In this document: in pieces, positions 46,365 through 54,118 of the stretch | How the letters are laid out: every line of letters begins with the position of its first letter | Position numbering within the stretch: the first letter of the stretch is position 1 | Assembly (NCBI GenBank): GCA_016714985.1 | Contig: JADKBS010000001.1 | Location: forward strand, 825,001-889,000 | Direction: 5' to 3' | DNA from: Saprospiraceae bacterium | GTDB lineage: Bacteria; Bacteroidota; Bacteroidia; Chitinophagales; Saprospiraceae | DNA: 64,000 nucleotides | Translations under genes and position numbers: made by a program | The notes under the pieces: generated by a model | What the model was told of the DNA's origin: nothing | Database searches by the model: none | The model's input: the letters and a program-made list of their open reading frames with translations, nothing else

Positions 46365-47681
46365 TTGAGCCTTATCAAAACGATTTACGAACACTACCTC
46401 CAACATCCGAATATCGTCACCGACAGCCGCAAGGTGGAGCCAGGCTGTCTATTTTTCGCCCTAAAAGGTGAGCGATTCAATGGCAATGAATTCGCTGCCA
46501 AGGCCATTGAAGCCGGAGCTGCACTTGCGATTGTGGACGAGGATTTAGATTTGCCACAAGGCAGGTACGTGAAGGTGGACGATGTGCTGATGAGTTTGCA
46601 GCACCTCGCTACGCACCACCGCCGCCAGTTCAACATACCCATTTTGGCCATTACGGGCAGCAATGGAAAGACGACCACAAAAGAGTTGGTGAGCCTGGTG
46701 CTGGCCAGCCATTACGCCACCCATTTCACAAAAGGGAATTTCAACAACCATATCGGCGTGCCGCTTACGTTGCTTGCCATGCCTCCGAAAACAGAAATCG
46801 CTGTCATAGAGATGGGGGCGAACCATCAGGGCGAAATTGACTTCCTCTCCCGCATCGCCGAGCCGACCCATGGCCTCATCACCAACGTGGGCAAGGCACA
46901 CCTGGAAGGCATGGGTGGCTTCGAGGGGGTAAAAAAAACGAAATCGGAACTTTACCGTTTTTTGGCCGAACGCAACGGCCTCGTGTTCATCAACCAGGAT
47001 GAACCGCATCTGCTGGGCCTTGCCGAAAGCAACCGGCTGCGGCTATTGTATCTGCAAAGCGAGCAGCCTGACCCCGAAAATGTGCCATTTGAAGTGAAAC
47101 TGGTGGCCGAGGAGCCTTTCGTCGAGGTAGCTTTCCTTTCGGAAAAAGGAGAATTAATGCATGTCAAGAGCAACCTCATAGGGCGCTACAACTTCAACAA
47201 TATCATGACCGCCATAGTAGTGGGCAAGTACTTCAAGGTACCCGCCGAGAAGATAGCCGCTGCCATAGAAGACTATGTGCCGAGCAATAACCGCTCGCAG
47301 TTGAAGCAAATCGGTACGAACACCTTTATATTGGATGCCTACAATGCTAACCCGACCAGTATGAAGTCTGCGTTGGTTTCATTCTCTGGGGTCGAAGCGC
47401 CCCGAAAAGTAGCCATCCTTGGCGCCATGAAGGAAATGGGCGAGTACAGCGATGAGGAGCACCTTGCCATTGCGGAGCAGGCCATTAATTGTGGTTTCGA
47501 CCAATTGGTGTTCGTGGGCAGTGAGTTCAAACAATCTGCCGAAAGGGTAGGGGCATTATTTTTTGAAAACACAGCCCAACTGAAGATGTGGTTTGATGCA
47601 GCAAGCATCCAAAACGCACATATCTTGCTGAAAGGGTCCCGCAGCATTGGTCTGGAAGGTATGCTGGAAGGGGTTGAATGA
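46365..47681 (+). CDS. murF: UDP-N-acetylmuramoyl-tripeptide--D-alanyl-D-alanine ligase
   Basis: A 438-aa cytoplasmic Mur ligase that adds D-Ala-D-Ala to the UDP-MurNAc-tripeptide, the last cytoplasmic step of the peptidoglycan precursor. The N-terminal UDP-binding domain has TDSRKVEPGCLFFALKGERF. The central ATPase has the P-loop ITGSNGKTTTKELV, then FNNHIGVPLTLL and AVIEMGANHQGEIDFL. The C-terminal domain has ILDAYNANPTSMKSAL. Length fits MurF. The start codon is TTG (46365), the only candidate that keeps the complete N-terminal domain; no ATG lies nearby in frame. It is not within a mur/dcw cluster, which is common in Bacteroidota. recN follows on the same strand after about 115 bases. Confidence 0.96.
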   Translation: MSLIKTIYEHYLQHPNIVTDSRKVEPGCLFFALKGERFNGNEFAAKAIEAGAALAIVDEDLDLPQGRYVKVDDVLMSLQHLATHHRRQFNIPILAITGSNGKTTTKELVSLVLASHYATHFTKGNFNNHIGVPLTLLAMPPKTEIAVIEMGANHQGEIDFLSRIAEPTHGLITNVGKAHLEGMGGFEGVKKTKSELYRFLAERNGLVFINQDEPHLLGLAESNRLRLLYLQSEQPDPENVPFEVKLVAEEPFVEVAFLSEKGELMHVKSNLIGRYNFNNIMTAIVVGKYFKVPAEKIAAAIEDYVPSNNRSQLKQIGTNTFILDAYNANPTSMKSALVSFSGVEAPRKVAILGAMKEMGEYSDEEHLAIAEQAINCGFDQLVFVGSEFKQSAERVGALFFENTAQLKMWFDAASIQNAHILLKGSRSIGLEGMLEGVE

Positions 47682-47797
47682 TTTTAGCCCAGCCCAGAAA
47701 GTTTCAAATACCAAAACAAGCCTTACCTTTGCCCACCAAAATGTTTTAAATGCATGACGTGGCCGTGAACCGTCCACCGTCTGTCGTCCACCTAAAA

Positions 47798-49453
47798 ATG
47801 ATAAAACGGCTTTCTGTCCGCAATTACGCCATCATCGAGGAACTGGAAATCAACTTTCCCGAAGGGCTGACCATCATCACCGGCGAGACCGGGGCAGGCA
47901 AGTCCATTCTGTTGGGTGCGCTCGGCCTCATCATGGGTGAGCGGGCGGACTCGAAGTCGTTGTACAACGTGGAAGAAAAATGTGTCATAGAAGGTGTTTT
48001 TGATGTATCCCCGTATGATTTGAAAGAGTTTTTCGATGAAAACGATGTTGATTTTGAAAATGAATGCGTCGTTCGGCGAGAGTTGACACCATCTGGCAAG
48101 AGCCGTGCCTTCGTCAACGACACACCCGTGACCCTCGACGTTCTGCGCCAACTCACTGGGGCGCTCGTTGACCTTCACCTCCAGTTCGACACACTCGACA
48201 TCCACAACGTCTCTTTTCAACTGCGCATGGTGGATGCCCTTGCGGGCAACAAGCCACTACTGATAGAATACAAAGTTGCCTACCGCATCTACAATCAAAA
48301 CAAAAAGCGATTGGAGAAAATGCGGGATCAGAATGCCCGCTCCGCACAAGACCTTGAATTCTTGAATTTCCAAATCGAGGAGTTCGTGAAAGCTGAACTT
48401 GTGGATGGCGAACAGGAGCAGCTCGAATCCGAGCGGGACAGCCTGACCCATGCCGAGGAAATCAAGCGGAACCTTGCCGCCGCCTTCCACCATATTGCCG
48501 ATGGCGAAATGCCGTTGACGGGCCAGTTGAACGACGTGTTGCGCAGCATCAGCGAGGTGAAGAAATACCATTCGGCCATACCCGATTTGCACCGCCGCCT
48601 GGAGAGCCTTTCGTTGGAGTTGGACGATCTAGCAGGGGAGTTTGAACGGGTAGCCGAGAGCACCGAAGCCAACCCTGAGCGCCTGTTGGAGGTGCAGCAG
48701 CGCCTCGATGTTGTATATCGTTTGCAAAGCAAGCACCGTGTTGCCTCCACAAAGGAACTGCTTGATATCCAAGCGAATATGCAACATCAGCTTGATGAAA
48801 TCGGCGACCTGAGCGGTGAGATTGAGAAATTGGAAGCTGAAATTGCGGAGCAGGAAAAAGCATTGCGTGTGCTTGCTGCTCAACTCTCCGAGCGCCGCCA
48901 AAACGCTGCTCCGAGTTTCTCTGCCAAGGTGCTTGAACTGTTGGCACAACTCTCCATGCCGCATACCCGCTTCCATGTGGACTTCAAGGAATCGCCGAAC
49001 CTTACACCCACTGGCTTGGACGATGTGAACTTCCTCTTCGCTGCCAACCCGGGCAGCCGCATGCAGTTGATAAAGGACGTGGCCAGCGGCGGCGAGTTGA
49101 GCCGTCTGACACTCGTCACCAAGTCGCTCGTGGCCAGTGCGATCCCGCTGCCCACGCTTATTTTCGATGAAATAGACGCTGGCGTGAGCGGCGACGTGGC
49201 CCTGCGCATGGGCAATATCCTCCGCCAGCTTTCGAACCATCACCAAGTCGTGGTCATCACCCACTCGCCACAAGTGGCTTCCAAGGCCGATGCCCATTAT
49301 TTCGTCTATAAAAAAGTGGAGACCAATGCCACTTTCACCCGTGTCAAGCTGCTCACCACCGATGAGCGGGTGCGCTCGCTGGCCGTCATGCTGTCACAGA
49401 ACCCGCCAAGTGAGGCTGCACTGGCGAATGCGAGGGAGCTGATGGCGATTTAA
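47798..49453 (+). CDS. recN: DNA repair protein RecN
   Basis: 551 aa from the ATG of MIKRLSVRNYAIIEELEI, the conserved RecN N-terminus; an open frame 16 codons longer is not used. This SMC-like ATPase gathers DNA ends in double-strand-break repair. Visible are Walker A (GETGAGKSILLGALGLIMGE), a long central coiled coil (about 160-400), the ABC signature (ASGGELSRLTL) and Walker B with D-loop (TLIFDEIDAGVSGDVA), and the His switch (VVVITHSPQVAS). The gene is intact. Its last four bases overlap the end of the convergent gene at 49450. Confidence 0.97.
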   Translation: MIKRLSVRNYAIIEELEINFPEGLTIITGETGAGKSILLGALGLIMGERADSKSLYNVEEKCVIEGVFDVSPYDLKEFFDENDVDFENECVVRRELTPSGKSRAFVNDTPVTLDVLRQLTGALVDLHLQFDTLDIHNVSFQLRMVDALAGNKPLLIEYKVAYRIYNQNKKRLEKMRDQNARSAQDLEFLNFQIEEFVKAELVDGEQEQLESERDSLTHAEEIKRNLAAAFHHIADGEMPLTGQLNDVLRSISEVKKYHSAIPDLHRRLESLSLELDDLAGEFERVAESTEANPERLLEVQQRLDVVYRLQSKHRVASTKELLDIQANMQHQLDEIGDLSGEIEKLEAEIAEQEKALRVLAAQLSERRQNAAPSFSAKVLELLAQLSMPHTRFHVDFKESPNLTPTGLDDVNFLFAANPGSRMQLIKDVASGGELSRLTLVTKSLVASAIPLPTLIFDEIDAGVSGDVALRMGNILRQLSNHHQVVVITHSPQVASKADAHYFVYKKVETNATFTRVKLLTTDERVRSLAVMLSQNPPSEAALANARELMAI

Positions 49454-50538
49454 AAGGCGAAACCATAACCGATACGAGGCTGGGCATAGGGGGCAATGGG
49501 TGATTCAAGCCTGATAAAATGCCGCTTCCATTGCGCATGTATGCCTACGCCAGGCCTGAGAATCCGGTCGCTGGATTCCCTTTCCGACACACCCCAAACG
49601 ATAGCGTCATCACTGGATATTTGGTTGTATTCTTTTTTATAAGTAGTGGTGGAGGTGACCTCAATGAAACCATAAGGCCGTAGGTGGCCGTCCAAGGCAT
49701 TCAAGAAAAAACTGGCTTTAAGTGAGAATTCACGGTACTTGACCGCTGAGGTGTAACTACTCAAATCATCCTTGACAGTTCGGTTAGCATTCAAGCTGAG
49801 GAACGCTGCCCCAAGGCTGACGTTGCTGAAAAAGCCTTCGGCAACTGGCCTGAATTCCATCTGAAAGGCTCTCCCCAGTCCATTGTATTTTTCCACCAAC
49901 GAACTGACTGGGAAACTGATGCCCGCCCATGCCATTGCCTGCGGAACAGGAGCCGGGGTAGTGTGTTGGCCGCAGTGGTCATATTCCGTCAGAACGGCTT
50001 GAATTGCTTTGGAGTCGAGGGGCAGGTCGGCGGGTACAATAACCGTTTCACATTCCTTTACGGCGAACGCCAGCTCTTCGAGATAGGCAAGGTTCCCGCT
50101 GCGGTCAAGGCACAGAAGTTTTAACGGGCCATCTCCTTTTTGCAGAAAAAGTGGGTTGTCGTGCCCGTTGTTCAATTCATAAAGGCTGGTTTTTCCATTG
50201 GCATATAAACGGTGGAGGAAACGTATTTCTGACACATCTTGTATAGCTCTGCTTATAGAATGGGCGGAAAACTGCACAAATCCAGTTTTAAAATAATCAC
50301 CATCCGAGAACTGAAATCCACTGATTCCATTGGGCAAATAGGTGATTAAATCATCATTTTTTTTATCATTTTTAAAATTAATGGAACGGCTAAGCGCCTC
50401 GTAATTGCCATCGGCGATATAACCATTAAGTGTATCGCCGTTAAGCAAATAGATATGTCCTTTTTTGAACGATTGGGCACTGGCGAATGTGGTGGCAAGG
50501 CAGGAAAAGGAGAGCATTAAAAACTGGATGTACTTCAT
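49450..50538 (-). CDS. Secreted or outer-membrane protein of unknown function
   Basis: 362 aa from MKYIQFLMLSFSCLATTFASA, a good signal peptide; an open frame 30 codons longer is ignored. Just after it comes FKKGHIYLLNGDTLNGYIAD, a motif typical of uncharacterised Bacteroidota envelope proteins. The C-terminal half has alternating strands with conserved Gly/Tyr and ends RLESPIAPYAQPRIGYGFAF, with a terminal Phe as in outer-membrane beta-barrels. Function not recognised. It converges on recN with a 4-base overlap of stop regions. Confidence 0.78.
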   Translation of the reverse strand: MKYIQFLMLSFSCLATTFASAQSFKKGHIYLLNGDTLNGYIADGNYEALSRSINFKNDKKNDDLITYLPNGISGFQFSDGDYFKTGFVQFSAHSISRAIQDVSEIRFLHRLYANGKTSLYELNNGHDNPLFLQKGDGPLKLLCLDRSGNLAYLEELAFAVKECETVIVPADLPLDSKAIQAVLTEYDHCGQHTTPAPVPQAMAWAGISFPVSSLVEKYNGLGRAFQMEFRPVAEGFFSNVSLGAAFLSLNANRTVKDDLSSYTSAVKYREFSLKASFFLNALDGHLRPYGFIEVTSTTTYKKEYNQISSDDAIVWGVSERESSDRILRPGVGIHAQWKRHFIRLESPIAPYAQPRIGYGFAF

Positions 50539-50914
50539 GTGAAATGATTTAGGTGAAACTATTAGTGAATGATAAATGATAAATGATGAATTTGCAGGGC
50601 ATTGATTGACAAGTATTTGCAAATCCAATCGGTCAACCTTATCTATTCAACTTCACTTATACTTCACGTCGTTAGCTTTTGGCCATTGGCTTTTGGCAAA
50701 CAGCCAACAGCAAAAGGCAAAAAGTAAGTTATTCATGAACGACCTGTCCCGATTTTTCGGAATAACCTCTCGGCGTGAGCTATAACCACATTCACGAAGC
50801 AAAGACATATATCGTTTGGTCAGCTTTGGGCTTTACGATTTTCTTAACGTTGTCTATCCCAACGGTACAAGAGCAAAGGCTGTCTTTGTAATCATAACGC
50901 AACTGTTTAGCAGA

Positions 50915-50960
50915 GGGTGTTTTTTGGGAAAAATTTTCGATTTTCCCCAAAAAAACACCC
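50915..50960. other. Intergenic hairpin 1 of a pair
   Basis: GGGTGTTTTTTGGG (50915-50928) pairs with 50946-50960 as a 14-bp stem with a single bulged A; the loop contains a further AAAATTTTCGATTTT foldback. It lies in the gap 50539-51054, which holds no gene I can support. Confidence 0.6.
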
Positions 50961-50966
50961 CAACGG

Positions 50967-51011
50967 GTGGGATGGGACAGAAAATGTTTCATTTTTTCTA
51001 CCCCATCCCAC
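50967..51011. other. Intergenic hairpin 2 of a pair
   Basis: GTGGGATGGG (50967-50976) pairs perfectly with 51002-51011; the loop also folds (AGAAAATG with CATTTTTTCT). It begins six bases after hairpin 1 and ends about 43 bases before the lipoprotein ATG, so it could sit in that gene's leader. Confidence 0.6.
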
Positions 51012-51054
51012 GCCCTCCTAAATAGGCACATTATAACAGTAAAAAGCTAAAGTC

Positions 51055-51465
51055 ATGAAAAAAGTCACATTTGTCGTCCTAGTCCTTTCAGTATTTGTTG
51101 CTTGCAGTAAAAGCGAAACCGATATGGTATTGCAATTGGGAACCCCCTTTACCATCAAGGTCAACCAGACCGCCGAGCTGGAATCAGATGGCCTGAAAAT
51201 CACCCTGCTCGAAATCAGCGAGGACAGCCGCTGCCCCATCAATGCCTCCTGCATTTGGGCCGGTCGTATCGTGGCAGATTTCAAAGTTGAAAAAGACGGT
51301 GAGGAGCTGTTCAAGCGCCTCGCCGATAACCCAGAAGGGAATCCCACGCTTTCTGACCAGTTTGAGGCGTTTGGCCATCTTGTGAAGTTTGTGCAAGTAG
51401 CGCCGCAGCGTGAGGGCGACCCAATTCCCCAAGCGGATTATGTACTGAAAATCGAGGTAGAGTAA
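51055..51465 (+). CDS. Small predicted lipoprotein with DSRCP...C.WAG motif
   Basis: 136 aa. Signal peptide MKKVTFVVLVLSVFVAC ends in a lipobox Cys followed by SKSE. The mature part has ISEDSRCPINASCIWAGRIVADF, a two-Cys motif that I have seen in small secreted Bacteroidota proteins, probably forming a disulfide. The rest is beta-rich and ends in an acidic strand (DYVLKIEVE). Function unknown. It is probably transcribed alone, with a terminator 86 bases after its stop. Confidence 0.82.
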   Translation: MKKVTFVVLVLSVFVACSKSETDMVLQLGTPFTIKVNQTAELESDGLKITLLEISEDSRCPINASCIWAGRIVADFKVEKDGEELFKRLADNPEGNPTLSDQFEAFGHLVKFVQVAPQREGDPIPQADYVLKIEVE

Positions 51466-51551
51466 AGTGCATATTTCAAAATTTAGACCTGCTCTAAAGC
51501 TAGATTTTGAAATTCATCATAGCGTAAACCTTTTCATACTGAATATATTTC

Positions 51552-51579
51552 AGCCCCGGCGTACACCAACGTTGGGGCT
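51552..51579 (+). terminator. Rho-independent terminator
   Basis: AGCCCC (51552-51557) pairs with GGGGCT (51574-51579), an inner CGT/ACG adds to it, and TTTTT follows. It serves the small lipoprotein gene. From here to 51945 I see no gene, only A/T-rich sequence with a possible TACTTTTG element near 51729. Confidence 0.75.
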
Positions 51580-51945
51580 TTTTATTTTTTGATTCGCTGC
51601 ACAATCCCCAAGTTGTTTTTTTTTCATGTGTAGTGTGATAAGGTTCAGTTTTGGCAAGGAAAATGTCGTGAAGTGAAAATTCTTATAAAATAAATATTGA
51701 TTTTGGGTTCATTCTTCAAAACTTGCACTACTTTTGCACTTGATTAGTTGGTCTGCTCTTTATACTTTCCTGAACCGAGATCGAATTGAATTCCCAATAT
51801 TTGTTCCATTGCCTTGCATTGGGATTTTTGTTTTTTTCAAATCTGGTTGTTTGATTTTCTTAATTCCTTCTCATTAACTTTCAAAGTGAATGGGGTGATT
51901 GGTTTCGCCAGCCGTCTCGTCAGCTTTGAAGCATAAGTTTTTACC

Positions 51946-53265
51946 ATGAAAATATTTCTCCGAAACTTTCTGATTGCCGTGACGCTCACAGCTGGTGTGA
52001 GTACGAGCGCAAATGCCCAGTGGACAATTTTCACTGACATTTTTACCCAAATGGACAATGGTACCAATGATTTCTTTTTCGACAACCTCGATTCGTTGGC
52101 CAGCAGTTGGAACAACGAGCAAGGGTTTGGCGACGAACTTGGTGACCTGTTGAACGAAAACCTATTGGATTCGGTGCCTCCCTTGGACTTGGACTCAAAC
52201 TATTTCAATGAAGTAAGCTCTGGCTTGGACTCCTTCCTTCTCAACTTGCCGGGCTTTGGTCTGTCCAATTCAGACAATGACACCATAGAGGGTGAGTTGG
52301 ACAGGTTGTTCGACATTTTTGGAACCAATTTCGACTCGCTGGGCGGCATCTTTGGCCAATACCAAGACAGCCTTGCCAATTTCCCATCCAACTATTTGGA
52401 CCCAACCATCTTGGGCTATGACCCACTGCTTGACCAGCAGTACAACTACTTGTTGGATTCCCTCAACCTGATTGGTGATTTAAGCAACCCAAGTGGCCCA
52501 GGCAACATCGCTGGGATCATGGGGAAGCTGTTTGACAAGGTAATGTTCCCAGACCTCGAAATAGCTTTTGGCACACAATCTTCAGACCTCAAGTATTTCG
52601 ATGACCAGTACTCGGCAGATGCCAAAGTTATACGGATTGGCTCTGTGCCCAGGTTCGACAAACGGGTGAACAGCTTCGCTGCTAGCCAGGGGAAATTCCC
52701 GATAGAAGCCCGCTGGCATGTGCAGGCAAGCTGGACTGGGAAGGCTCACTATTACGAAGCAGGTGCTCCCGTCAATGAAAACCTCACGATAGACCCCAAC
52801 GACACCGACAAGGACTTCAACCCGCTGATGATGTATGGTGATTTTGCCATCATGACCACGCCTAGCTTAGGCACCTTGGGCAATACTTCTTTCAAGATGT
52901 TGGTCAGCCTCGGCACTGAATTCGGCACTTACGCTCCTGCCCACAGGGAGTATTTCAGGTCCATCACAGCTAACAACAAGGGCTACATGACTGGCTTGGG
53001 TGCCCAAGCAGGCGCAGGCGTTTCTTTCACGAAGGGGGCAATCACAGCCTATTCGATGGGGACTTTTGCTCAGGGTCAAGCGCTTCGGTGCCCATTGCCC
53101 TACCCATACACCAGCCGCCGTTTTGAGGTTGGTGTCCGGTATGGCAATATTGTCAACATGCGTTATTCAACGGGCTTCACTTCTTGGCAATCGGACGCCA
53201 ACCGCCAAGCGGACATTAAAAACCAGTTCACCGTAGGTATCATTTTGAGCGAGCTGAACCGTTAA
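51946..53265 (+). CDS. Secreted, probably outer-membrane, protein of unknown function
   Basis: 439 aa. Signal peptide MKIFLRNFLIAVTLTAGVSTSANA. Residues 25-190 are rich in Asp, Asn, Leu and Phe with repeated short motifs (LDSLASSWNNEQGFGDELGD, LLDSVPPLDLDSNYF, LFDIFGTNFDSLGGIFGQYQ) that look like low-complexity, possibly calcium-binding or disordered sequence. The C-terminal 200 residues have Gly-rich alternating strands (YMTGLGAQAGAGVSFTKGA, FEVGVRYGNIVNMRYSTGF) and end FTVGIILSELNR, like a small beta-barrel. Not recognised. A strong terminator follows. Confidence 0.8.
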   Translation: MKIFLRNFLIAVTLTAGVSTSANAQWTIFTDIFTQMDNGTNDFFFDNLDSLASSWNNEQGFGDELGDLLNENLLDSVPPLDLDSNYFNEVSSGLDSFLLNLPGFGLSNSDNDTIEGELDRLFDIFGTNFDSLGGIFGQYQDSLANFPSNYLDPTILGYDPLLDQQYNYLLDSLNLIGDLSNPSGPGNIAGIMGKLFDKVMFPDLEIAFGTQSSDLKYFDDQYSADAKVIRIGSVPRFDKRVNSFAASQGKFPIEARWHVQASWTGKAHYYEAGAPVNENLTIDPNDTDKDFNPLMMYGDFAIMTTPSLGTLGNTSFKMLVSLGTEFGTYAPAHREYFRSITANNKGYMTGLGAQAGAGVSFTKGAITAYSMGTFAQGQALRCPLPYPYTSRRFEVGVRYGNIVNMRYSTGFTSWQSDANRQADIKNQFTVGIILSELNR

Positions 53266-53289
53266 ACCAACGGCTTAAAAAAAAGTCTG

Positions 53290-53322
53290 AATGGCCATGC
53301 AAGGGATACTTGCATGGCCATT
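53290..53322 (+). terminator. Rho-independent terminator
   Basis: AATGGCCATGCAAG (53290-53303) pairs perfectly over 14 bp with 53309-53322, then CCCTTTTT. It lies 25 bases after the preceding stop. Confidence 0.92.
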
Positions 53323-53504
53323 CCCTTTTTAGGGAAATGTGGTGATGCTATTTTATTGAACCCGTTTCACCGAGTACGTACGCTGTCGAAATTAATTGAT
53401 ATAGGAATTGAGAAGCATTTATTTGATTATTGGTAGTATTGCTATAATTTTTAAATTTCAACCAATTTTCAATTTCTACTAATAGCTCTTGCCGTCAAGT
53501 ACAC

Positions 53505-53532
53505 TTGCTATTTTTTTACCTTTTTATCTTTG
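53505..53532 (+). promoter_or_regulatory. Bacteroidota promoter giving a near-leaderless mRNA
   Basis: TTG (53505-53507), exactly 17 nt, then TATCTTTG (53525-53532). The ATG of the next gene begins only 7 bases later, so transcription would start almost at the start codon. Confidence 0.7.
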
Positions 53533-53538
53533 AAAAAA

Positions 53539-54006
53539 ATGAGAATAATTAGTGCTTTGATATTGCTGGTTTTTGCTGCATCAACGGCTGCTACAGCCCA
53601 AACCGGTAGCGGCAGGGGCGGCGACCCGGTGCAGCGTGCCGAGATGCAGACCAAGCTGATGATTGACAGCCTTTCGCTTTCCACCAAACAAGGTGAGAAA
53701 GTCAAGGGAATCAACCTAAAGTATGCGAACAAGATGAAAGAGGCCCGTGCCGCCAATACCGATGGTGACTGGGAAAAAATGCGGGCCACCATGGATGCCA
53801 TACGAACGGAGCAGAACGCCGAACTGAAGGCTGTCCTTACGCAGGAACAGTACGACCGCTGGCAGAAAATAGCCGAGGCACAAATGCAGCGCCGTGGTGG
53901 GCCTGGCGGGCAGCCCGAAGAAGGCGACAAGGGCAAAGGGCGGAAGGGAAAGAAAGGCGACCAAGCTCCGCCGTCGCCACCTGCTGGGGGTGGTCAAAAA
54001 CGGTAG
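53539..54006 (+). CDS. Small secreted Spy/LTXXQ-like periplasmic protein
   Basis: 155 aa from MRIISALILLVFAASTAATAQ, a signal peptide; a TTG three codons earlier lies inside the promoter and is not used. The mature part is helical and charged: QTKLMIDSLSLSTKQGEKVK, KYANKMKEARAANTDGDWEK, then AVLTQEQYDRWQKIAEAQMQ. This layout, two helices with a late LTxEQ, resembles Spy/CpxP-like (LTXXQ) proteins and DUF4890-like Bacteroidota relatives, which bind misfolded proteins or metals in the periplasm. The last 35 residues are Gly/Pro/Lys-rich and probably disordered. Function by resemblance only. Confidence 0.78.
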   Translation: MRIISALILLVFAASTAATAQTGSGRGGDPVQRAEMQTKLMIDSLSLSTKQGEKVKGINLKYANKMKEARAANTDGDWEKMRATMDAIRTEQNAELKAVLTQEQYDRWQKIAEAQMQRRGGPGGQPEEGDKGKGRKGKKGDQAPPSPPAGGGQKR

Positions 54007-54032
54007 GCACAGTTTTAAACAATTCGAATGAA

Positions 54033-54063
54033 AAACGCCGGGCGATTTACTCGTCCGGCGTTT
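54033..54063. terminator. Bidirectional terminator between convergent genes
   Basis: AAACGCCGG (54033-54041) pairs perfectly with CCGGCGTTT (54055-54063), extended inward by CGA/TCG. It separates the small periplasmic protein gene from the convergent gene at 54119. Confidence 0.82.
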
Positions 54064-54118
54064 CATTTTCAAGAAGCTATGCAAAATAGGGTAGGGTGCT
54101 ACCAATAGATGATGATGC

